The notes under the pieces are model-generated. The model was given only the letters and a program-made list of their open reading frames with translations. It ran no database searches and was not told the DNA's origin. Positions 58,053 through 64,000 of a stretch of 64,000 bases of DNA are shown here, piece after piece; position 1 is the first letter of the stretch; every line of letters starts with the position of its first letter. The position numbers and the translations under genes are program-made. Location: the IMG/VR virus record IMGVR_UViG_3300036770_003326, positions 1 to 64,000 of that record. The stretch is one strand, 5' to 3'. Origin of the DNA: a virus.

Positions 58053-58527
58053 TGATATAGAAAGTATAGTAGCAATATTTGGTAAATCTGAAGCGCTAAT
58101 TATTAGAAATAGTTTAATTGGATCTAATTATATTTTATCAGGAAATACAAAATTTACTGATACTATATTAAGCAAGAAAAATATTGAAAAATTACTTGAT
58201 ATAAGATCTGATGAAATTAATTTTTGGGAGTTTTATAATTGCTATCCTATTAAAGTGGGTCCTAGAGTATTAAGAGCTGCGGGACCTACTTCACAAATAG
58301 CATTAAAACACGAAAAAAAGTATTTAGCGAGAGTTAGAACTATTGAAGCACACCAACAAGCTGTAAGTGCTATACAATCTTTTGTAGCTAAACAAAAACA
58401 AGCTGGAAAATTAAATTTTCTTCCTAACATGGAAACTGTTTTAAATAATTCTATGTGGGAACAGTGGTTTATATTTATTCAAGAGACGGGTATAGAAGAA
58501 CAAGAATGGAATAATGATCAAATATAG
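57994..58527 (+). CDS. Replication-cluster protein of unknown function (177 aa)
   Basis: The start MKRSNLTPNQLVLLKLLYHN at 57994 is preferred to the one at 57967 because it gives a typical helix-type beginning; both overlap the helicase end. Text: IVAIFGKSEALIIRNSLIGS, INFWEFYNCYPIKVGPRVLR, RTIEAHQQAVSAIQSFVAKQ, then ETVLNNSMWEQWFIFIQETG. Helical; its place directly before the DnaB-like helicase would suit a helicase loader, but no ATPase motif is present. Confidence 0.6.
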   Translation: MKRSNLTPNQLVLLKLLYHNDIESIVAIFGKSEALIIRNSLIGSNYILSGNTKFTDTILSKKNIEKLLDIRSDEINFWEFYNCYPIKVGPRVLRAAGPTSQIALKHEKKYLARVRTIEAHQQAVSAIQSFVAKQKQAGKLNFLPNMETVLNNSMWEQWFIFIQETGIEEQEWNNDQI

Positions 58528-58530
58528 TAT

Positions 58531-59610
58531 ATGGCAAAAATTAAATATTGGGACAAGTTAAAAAATAATATAGAAAGAGGCAAACAGGGATTAAATAAAG
58601 GCATCCCGTTTCAAGGCTTTACTACTTTAAGTAATCACATTAAAAATATTCAACCAGGTCGTTATGATTTAATTTTTGCAGGTACTAGTGTAGGTAAGAC
58701 AGCTTTTGTTAATAGTACCTATGTGTATGGAGCTATAGATTTTATTCAAGCAAACCCTAATTATGTACATGATGTAGAGATTATTTACTATTCTCTAGAA
58801 ATTCCTCCTGAGCATCAAATTGCCAAGCATATTGCTAATTTAATTTGGAGAGAACATGGCATATTAACAAGTTTAAATGAAATACTATCTATAGGTGGGG
58901 AGATATTAAGACCAGAAGTAGAAGAGTTGATTCCTTTATATGAATCTAGGATGCAAGAAATACAAGATAAATATTTACATTATCGAAGTACTTTGAGTCC
59001 TGAGTATTTATATAAAGATGTGATGGGGTATGCTGAGAGCAGGGGTGAGATTATAAGAAATGAAGATGGTTTAATAGTAAACTATATTCCTAAAAATCCA
59101 GGGTTAATTACTCTTATTGTGATAGATCATATTGGTTTGATTAATTATAACAATCATAAAGATCTTAAAGAAGCAATAGACAAAGTATCAAGAACTTTAG
59201 TGTTTTTTAGAAATATGTTTAATTACAGCCCTGTAGTAATTTCTCAAATTAATCGTGGGTCTGAAAATATGGAACGTAGAGAAAATGACAACTGGATGCC
59301 TATGTTAAGCGATATAAAAAACACTGGTAATATTGCAGAGGATGCTAATACCGTTATAGGTATAGCAAGTCCATTTTATTATGGAGTGGATAAGTGTTTG
59401 GGGTATGATATTACTAAATATAAAAATCGCTACAGGCTAGCAAAAATTTGCAAGAACCGTGATGGTGATGTAAATAAAATAGCTAGTTTTTTATTTATTG
59501 GAGAAATCGGTGGTTATTACCAATTACCGAAAGCAGAAGAACTTCAGGGAAATAAACCTGAAGAATTAGCAAAAATTGATAAATACTATTTTAATCAAAA
59601 AACAAAGTAA
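58531..59610 (+). CDS. DnaB-like replicative helicase (359 aa)
   Basis: RecA-fold motor: Walker A GTSVGKT (51-57, Lys56), EIIYYSLEIPPEHQIAKHIA as motif H1a with Glu90, Walker B LIVIDHIGL (Asp199), H3-like VVISQINRG, and a downstream GNIAEDANTVIG. The N-terminal DnaB domain that binds primase is missing, so it is a short phage version. It would unwind the fork for the family A polymerase. It starts three bases after the previous stop. Confidence 0.85.
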   Translation: MAKIKYWDKLKNNIERGKQGLNKGIPFQGFTTLSNHIKNIQPGRYDLIFAGTSVGKTAFVNSTYVYGAIDFIQANPNYVHDVEIIYYSLEIPPEHQIAKHIANLIWREHGILTSLNEILSIGGEILRPEVEELIPLYESRMQEIQDKYLHYRSTLSPEYLYKDVMGYAESRGEIIRNEDGLIVNYIPKNPGLITLIVIDHIGLINYNNHKDLKEAIDKVSRTLVFFRNMFNYSPVVISQINRGSENMERRENDNWMPMLSDIKNTGNIAEDANTVIGIASPFYYGVDKCLGYDITKYKNRYRLAKICKNRDGDVNKIASFLFIGEIGGYYQLPKAEELQGNKPEELAKIDKYYFNQKTK

Positions 59611-59611
59611 A

Positions 59612-60055
59612 ATGCCTATTGTAAAAAGAGTAAAAAGTAGTAATGTTTTAGAAACATTGCAACAAAATGGAAGTATTAAACTTCTAGCATTAAATTTAAA
59701 TTGTGTAAAAAGCCAGGAGGCTCATCAAGAATTGTTTACTCAATTTCCTGAATTAAAATATATAGATGATAACTTTGAGTTACCAGCATTATATAGATTA
59801 GGAGATTATAGTGTAGCTACAACAGAATCTGGATTAGCATTTTTATTGTTTTATACACAACTAGACAAAACTGGGGAAATGGAAATTTCAGCTTTAAAAT
59901 CTTGTCTAAAAAAATTAAGTGGCGAAGCTATTAATAGTGGTAATTATATTTCATTTGCTATGATAAAACCTAGCGATGCAAAAACATGGGATATAGTACA
60001 AAAACTATTAAGTTTTCAGGAATATTTACTAATAACTATTATTGAAAATGATTAA
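59612..60055 (+). CDS. Macro-domain-like protein (147 aa)
   Basis: Start MPIVKRVKSSNVLETLQQNG, one base after the helicase stop; the frame open from 59576 is rejected as overlap. IKLLALNLNCVKSQEAHQEL, FTQFPELKYIDDN, RLGDYSVATTESGLAFLLFY and EMEISALKSCLKKLSGEAIN follow in the order seen in macro domains (…N…FPE…LGD…(V)ANLF-Q…L…L-x-x-L). Macro domains bind or hydrolyse ADP-ribose. The Asn/Gly-rich binding loops are weak here, so binding may be lost. Function inferred. Confidence 0.45.
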   Translation: MPIVKRVKSSNVLETLQQNGSIKLLALNLNCVKSQEAHQELFTQFPELKYIDDNFELPALYRLGDYSVATTESGLAFLLFYTQLDKTGEMEISALKSCLKKLSGEAINSGNYISFAMIKPSDAKTWDIVQKLLSFQEYLLITIIEND

Positions 60056-60338
60056 AGATAAGTATGATTGGGTAAAAGATAAGCTTACTCTTTATCCTGT
60101 ACTTAGAGATTCTACTGAAAGATTGTATTACATATATCTTCTGGAAATAGATTACGATGTGAACAAACCTTTTAAACAAGTTCTAAAAGATATGGAAGCT
60201 AGGATAATTCCTTATATAGATTCTTTTGGTAGAGCTTCTCGTAAAGTACAAGAAGAGCATCCTCATCTTAGAGGTAAATTGTACAATAAACGCAAAAGAA
60301 AGCAAGAAGAAGTAAAGCAAGAAATTAAAGATATTTAA
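60048..60338 (+). CDS. Small basic protein of the replication cluster (96 aa)
   Basis: MIKDKYDWVKDKLTLYPVLR, then ERLYYIYLLEIDYDVNKPFK, then IDSFGRASRKVQEEHPHLRG and KLYNKRKRKQEEVKQEIKDI. Start at 60048 is preferred; a start at 60042 is possible. The 'SFGRASRKVQE-x-P-x-LRG-x-x-Y-x-KR' end resembles small phage proteins that I have seen between helicase and recombination genes. Possibly DNA-binding. Confidence 0.6.
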   Translation: MIKDKYDWVKDKLTLYPVLRDSTERLYYIYLLEIDYDVNKPFKQVLKDMEARIIPYIDSFGRASRKVQEEHPHLRGKLYNKRKRKQEEVKQEIKDI

Positions 60339-60403
60339 GCTCTAAAAGCCTTGTGTATTCTAGAAAAAATTCGTAAATTTATTAAATAATCTAAAACAAT
60401 TTT

Positions 60404-61078
60404 ATGGCACAATTAGTATTCCTGGTTGGAAAATCGGGTATGGGTAAATCTACCTCATTGAGAAACCTAAACCCTGATGAAACTGTAATTATCAACACTG
60501 ATCAAAAAGCGTTGCCTTTCAAACAGTTTAATCTAAAATATAATGAGGAAAGAAAGAATTACAAAAAGACTTCTGATGCTGTAGAAGTCTATAAAGTACT
60601 GAACAAAGTAAACAGCATGGAAAATGTTAAAACTGTTGTAATAGATACTTGGTCAAGAATTATGACTGACGCTATTATGTCACAAAGTTTTCGTGCAGAA
60701 AAAGGCTTTGATAAATGGTCTAAGATGGCCGCTAATCAATATGATTTAATTAATTATATTAACGACGGTATGAGAGATGATATAATAGTATATCTAATGG
60801 CTCATCCTGAAACTCATTTTGATGAAAACGGCTTTTCTACTGAACGTATTGGCGTACAAGGTAAAATGCTTGAGCGTTTTGTGCCAGAAAGTTTTAGTAC
60901 CATAGTACTTTATGCAGAAATTATCAAACAGCCTGGACAAGCTAACAAACATGTATTTAGAACTGTATCTTCAGGTTCTGATACTTGTAAAACGCCTTTA
61001 GAAATGTTTGAAACAGACAGTGTAGAAAATGATTTATTACTTGTAAATCAAAAAATTAGAGAATATTATTCAATTTAA
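60404..61078 (+). CDS. Sak4-like RecA-fold ATPase (224 aa)
   Basis: Walker A GKSGMGKS (9-16) and Walker B TVVIDTWSR (Asp81) lie in a single RecA-like ATPase. The overall text (LRNLNPDETVIINTDQKALP, NDGMRDDIIVYLMAHPETHF, GVQGKMLERFVPESFSTIVL) matches phage AAA_24/Sak4 proteins, which take part in single-strand annealing or recombination together with an SSB. The SSB-like gene follows two genes later, a usual association. The gene has its own short intergenic leader of 65 bases. Confidence 0.8.
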   Translation: MAQLVFLVGKSGMGKSTSLRNLNPDETVIINTDQKALPFKQFNLKYNEERKNYKKTSDAVEVYKVLNKVNSMENVKTVVIDTWSRIMTDAIMSQSFRAEKGFDKWSKMAANQYDLINYINDGMRDDIIVYLMAHPETHFDENGFSTERIGVQGKMLERFVPESFSTIVLYAEIIKQPGQANKHVFRTVSSGSDTCKTPLEMFETDSVENDLLLVNQKIREYYSI

Positions 61079-61095
61079 AAATAAAATAAAAACAA

Positions 61096-61689
61096 ATGGA
61101 AGATTTAATTTGGGACGGAGTACCCGCACAAAGAAAGAAAAGAGAAGAGAAATTTTCATTTCCTGTAATAACATTGGCAGCATTGGATAAGCCAGGAGCG
61201 GGGAGAAAATTTATATTTAATAAGGCTGCACAAGAATTATTAAATATTCAAGGTGAAGAAAGAGTTTCTTTTGGATTTAGCGCTGATAGAAGTATTATTG
61301 CGGTTCGTAAAGCTACTGATATAAATTCTGGTATTCAGCTTACTAAAACTTGTACTATTAGTGATAAGAAAACTTATGAGTTTATTGCTAAAATTCTTAA
61401 TCTAGATACTAGTGTAGAAAATAATTTTGAAATAGTATCTAACGGGTCTTTAAATACTTTAAAATTGCACACAAATATTGGTGTAATAGACGAAGTTGTA
61501 ATAGAAGAATCTCAAGATAATTTTGAAGTAACTCAAGAGCAAGCAGTAATGCCTGAGCCTGAAGCTATTGAAGAAGAAGAAATAGAAGAAGATTTTTCTG
61601 ATGTAGAAGTAAATATAGACGATATGCCATTTGCTTTAGATCCAGAGTTTTCTAAAGGAACAGAAGATAATACAGAAGAAGGTTGGTAA
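61096..61689 (+). CDS. Acidic-tailed replication/recombination accessory protein (197 aa)
   Basis: N-terminal domain ~1-140 (WDGVPAQRKKREEKFSFPVI, FIFNKAAQELLNIQGEERVS, IIAVRKATDINSGIQLTKTC), then a very acidic, probably disordered tail (EPEAIEEEEIEEDFSDVEVN) that ends in EEGW. Acidic tails on DNA-metabolism proteins often mimic DNA or recruit partners. It lies between the Sak4-like and SSB-like genes, suggesting a common complex. The domain itself is not one I can name. Confidence 0.6.
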   Translation: MEDLIWDGVPAQRKKREEKFSFPVITLAALDKPGAGRKFIFNKAAQELLNIQGEERVSFGFSADRSIIAVRKATDINSGIQLTKTCTISDKKTYEFIAKILNLDTSVENNFEIVSNGSLNTLKLHTNIGVIDEVVIEESQDNFEVTQEQAVMPEPEAIEEEEIEEDFSDVEVNIDDMPFALDPEFSKGTEDNTEEGW

Positions 61690-61710
61690 TTAATAATTAA
61701 ATAAATAAAT

Positions 61711-62319
61711 ATGTATAATTTAAATGATTCGAGTTTTGACTCAAAAGGTAGTGTAATTATTTTTAACGATGGTAAAGCAGGTCTAGTAGAAAATGTAACT
61801 ATGACTGTTTCTAAAAAGAAACCTGAAGATAAAGAAAACGCTCCTGATTACAAAGTAATATTTACTGACGCAAACGGTGGCGAATGTTCTACTTCTTATT
61901 GGTATGTTACTAAAGCTACTGAGTATGCTACTATTGAAGACCAAGTTAAAAAACAAGGTACAGCAATGAAGCATATTATTCATGCTATTTACGGAAAAGA
62001 TTTTCAAATTCCTGTAAATGCTACAACTCCGCAACAGTTACTTGATCAGTCTATGAAAGTTATTCGTGACGGTCTTGCATCTGGTGCTAAGTTTAGAATA
62101 TTTGCTACTTATGGTACTCTAAATTCTACAAAAAATTATATTCAACCTCGTAGTTGGGTTCCTTTTGTAGAAAATATGAGCCATCCTGTTACAGAGACAG
62201 CGTTGAAATTATCTTCTAATGTTGACGCAATGGAGCGTCTTACAGAAGATAATGTAGCTCCTACAAAATCTAATGAGAGTCTTGCTAATAGCATTATCTC
62301 TGATGGAGACGATTGGTAA
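61711..62319 (+). CDS. Single-stranded DNA-binding protein candidate (202 aa)
   Basis: The first ~165 residues are beta-rich (GSVIIFNDGKAGLVENVTMT, YKVIFTDANGGECSTSYWYV, FRIFATYGTLNSTKNYIQPR) as expected of an OB fold. The linker (NVAPTKSNESLANSIISDGD) ends in an acidic tip DGDDW, as SSB proteins do. Position after the Sak4-like ATPase and before primase supports this. A strong terminator follows the stop. No classical SSB signature is visible, so homology is inferred. Confidence 0.6.
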   Translation: MYNLNDSSFDSKGSVIIFNDGKAGLVENVTMTVSKKKPEDKENAPDYKVIFTDANGGECSTSYWYVTKATEYATIEDQVKKQGTAMKHIIHAIYGKDFQIPVNATTPQQLLDQSMKVIRDGLASGAKFRIFATYGTLNSTKNYIQPRSWVPFVENMSHPVTETALKLSSNVDAMERLTEDNVAPTKSNESLANSIISDGDDW

Positions 62320-62341
62320 AAAGTGGTTTAATTAAAATAAA

Positions 62342-62370
62342 GGGAAGTAGGAATTAACTACTTCCCTTTT
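62342..62370 (+). terminator. Intrinsic terminator before the primase gene
   Basis: GGGAAGTAG (62342-62350) and CTACTTCCC (62358-62366) form a perfect 9-base stem followed by TTTTCTT. It lies 22 bases after the SSB-like stop and only 11 bases before the primase ATG, so it may lower primase expression relative to the SSB. Confidence 0.8.
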
Positions 62371-62376
62371 CTTGTT

Positions 62377-63378
62377 ATGGAAAAGATAGACTTAAATTCA
62401 TTAATGTTTAATGCTCTTATTACAAGAGAAGATATTCTTAAACATGTAACACAAGAAGAAATATATGGGTTTTATATGGGTGAAAATATTAAGAATTTAG
62501 GTGTGTATCATAGTCCGTTACGGGAAGATAATATACCTTCTTTTGCTTTGTATTTTCATAAAATACATCATAATACTCTTATGTTCAAAGATTTTGCAAC
62601 TAATGATTGCGGTGATTTTGTTGTATTAGTTATGAAGTTATTTAATCTAAATTATTCTAATGCATTATTTAAGATAGCATATGATTTTGGGCTATCTAGT
62701 TTAAATATTTCTAGCAATAAGGTTAATATAAATTATACTAAGTTAGAACACAAAGAACGTGTAAATCTAGCTGTAAAGCTTAGACAATGGGAAAAACATG
62801 ATAAAGATTATTGGACTAGCTTTAATATTAGAAAGAGCACTCTACATAAATTTAGTGTATTTCCAATTAGTCATGTGTTTTATAATTCTAATGCTGTCAA
62901 AACTCATAAATATGCTTATGTATATGTAGAAGAAAAAGATGGAATAGTAACTTATAAAATATACCAACCTTTTGAAAACAAGCAGAAAAAGTGGATTAAT
63001 AACGCTAATTATACTGTACACCAGGGTTATAAACAACTGCCAAATACAGGAGAATTATTGATAATAACTAAATCTTTAAAAGATGTTATGAGTATTCACG
63101 ATACTTTAAACATTGCTGCTATAGGTTTACAATCTGAATCTGTGATGATGAAGGAAAGTGTAATGGAAGAATATAAATCTAGATTTAAAAGAGTAGTATG
63201 TCTATTTGACAATGATGAAGCAGGTAGAAAGTTATCTGTAGGTTTTACAGAAAGGTACGATGTTCCACACATATTTGTACCTGAGTTACCTAAAGTAACA
63301 GACTTTAGTGACTTAGTAAAAGTAGTAGGACAGCAAGAAGCTGTTGAAATTTTAAAAAAATTAATTAAAGAAATATGA
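62377..63378 (+). CDS. DnaG-like primase (333 aa)
   Basis: N-terminal part resembles the phage version of the CHC2 region (YHSPLREDNIPSFALYFHKI, FKDFATNDCGDFVVLVMKLF) without the zinc Cys/His set. The Toprim part has GELLIITKSLKDVMSIHDTL and VVCLFDNDEAGRK (Asp278-x-Asp280). The Toprim Glu expected in the first motif is replaced in LIITKSLKD by Lys/Ser, as in related crAss-like primases I remember. It makes primers for lagging-strand synthesis with the DnaB-like helicase. ATGA overlap with the next gene. Confidence 0.8.
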   Translation: MEKIDLNSLMFNALITREDILKHVTQEEIYGFYMGENIKNLGVYHSPLREDNIPSFALYFHKIHHNTLMFKDFATNDCGDFVVLVMKLFNLNYSNALFKIAYDFGLSSLNISSNKVNINYTKLEHKERVNLAVKLRQWEKHDKDYWTSFNIRKSTLHKFSVFPISHVFYNSNAVKTHKYAYVYVEEKDGIVTYKIYQPFENKQKKWINNANYTVHQGYKQLPNTGELLIITKSLKDVMSIHDTLNIAAIGLQSESVMMKESVMEEYKSRFKRVVCLFDNDEAGRKLSVGFTERYDVPHIFVPELPKVTDFSDLVKVVGQQEAVEILKKLIKEI

Positions 63379-64000
63379 AATTAGAAACAAAAAAACAAAT
63401 TGATTTTACTTCTAATGCTTCTTTTGAGGGTTACGATGCTACTATTAGCAAACATGACATGCATAAACTGTGGGATATGCTACAAAATCCTTACAAAAAT
63501 CCTATCGGTGCAGTTGTAAGAGAATATGTTAGTAATAGTTTTGACAGTCATGCAGAAGCTAAATTTATTAAAGAGCACTCGATAGAAGAAATTAAAAACG
63601 AATATTCTATTTATCAAACTGCTCCAATGGAAGAGTTAGTAGCTTTAAAACAAGCTGTAGAAATCTTTAATGATGATGCTGTAATTGTTACTATTGACAA
63701 AGACGATACAGGTTGGTTTTGGGCAACTGAAGATTTTGGTGTAGGTTTATCTCCTAGTAGAATTAAAGATGTATTTGTAAATTATTTGAAATCTACTAAG
63801 GAAACAAGTAATACGATGATAGGTGCGTTTGGTATGGGCTCAAAAAGCGGTTTAAGTTATGCTGATGTAGTTTTTATTCGTACTAGATATAATAGCATAG
63901 AGTATAGTTATATGCTAAGAAAAGGTGAGAATGGTCCTAGACTAGATATTATTGGAGAAGCAGCAACAACAGAAAGAAACGGCACGGAGATTAAAGTTTA
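63375..64000 (+). CDS. GHKL-type ATPase, rIIA-like (partial, cut by window end)
   Basis: 208 complete residues are visible. N-box REYVSNSFDSH (Glu50, Asn54, Asp57), G1 box EDFGVGLS (Asp120), G2 box GAFGMGSKSG (150-159) define the Hsp90/MutL/histidine-kinase-type ATP-binding fold. In phages this N-terminal combination is typical of rIIA-like proteins, which protect against exclusion by resident prophages in T4-like phages. Start ATG overlaps the primase stop (ATGA). The C-terminal part lies beyond base 64000. Confidence 0.8.
   Translation, partial: MKLETKKQIDFTSNASFEGYDATISKHDMHKLWDMLQNPYKNPIGAVVREYVSNSFDSHAEAKFIKEHSIEEIKNEYSIYQTAPMEELVALKQAVEIFNDDAVIVTIDKDDTGWFWATEDFGVGLSPSRIKDVFVNYLKSTKETSNTMIGAFGMGSKSGLSYADVVFIRTRYNSIEYSYMLRKGENGPRLDIIGEAATTERNGTEIKV

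Overview
This window is most of a double-stranded DNA bacteriophage genome. The gene set and order (a 723-aa large terminase, an 814-aa portal, a scaffold-like protein, a 503-aa capsid protein, two tail-connector proteins, a 1464-aa stabilization/muzzle-like protein, then very large internal virion proteins, with a family A DNA polymerase, DnaB-like helicase, SF2 helicase and DnaG-like primase elsewhere) match the short-tailed crAss-like phages (order Crassvirales). The host is inferred to be a member of the Bacteroidota, perhaps a flavobacterium. The DNA is AT-rich, starts are preceded by A-rich leaders instead of Shine-Dalgarno sites, and the small TAVEWLV proteins are of a type I associate with Bacteroidota mobile DNA. 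No integrase, tRNA gene, ligase or recognisable virion RNA polymerase is visible here.

Layout. Bases 1-44421 are transcribed leftward in one almost gap-free series. From the right end it begins with small winged-helix or HU-like regulators (44421-42039). A Cys-rich Zn-ribbon protein, TerL, portal, scaffold and major capsid follow (41534-33852), then connector, fibre and tail-decoration genes (33758-24590), a lysis group (membrane proteins and an M15 peptidase, 24584-22861) and the tail tube/muzzle group (22861-15970). The series ends in about 16 kb of giant virion proteins that probably travel inside the capsid and enter the cell (15967-25). Many of these genes are separated by exactly two bases.

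The divergent control region at 44422-44816 carries three perfect palindromes. To its right lie a GC-rich small gene and about 870 bases of hairpin-rich DNA without a convincing gene. Rightward early genes then run from 45936 to the end. They include a remarkable block of small ORFs (47.9-51.9 kb) in which one repeat supplies both the stop of one gene (…TFKSE-stop) and the leader and start of the next. Inside this block sit two gene cassettes with all the architectural marks of integron cassettes, bounded by three attC-like sites. From 53.5 kb on comes the replication module: family A polymerase, interrupted by a group I intron carrying an HNH endonuclease gene; a DnaA-domain-IV-like protein; SF2 helicase; DnaB-like helicase; a macro-domain-like protein; a Sak4-like ATPase; an SSB-like protein; a primase; and a GHKL (rIIA-like) ATPase cut by the window end.

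The most interesting items are the stop/start repeat array with its embedded attC-like cassettes, the giant internal virion protein that combines ADP-ribosyltransferase-like, HELGH zincin-like and glucosaminidase regions, the exactly reconstructable polymerase intron, and the structured non-coding region at 45.1-45.9 kb. All functions are inferred from reading the sequence; no database search was run.
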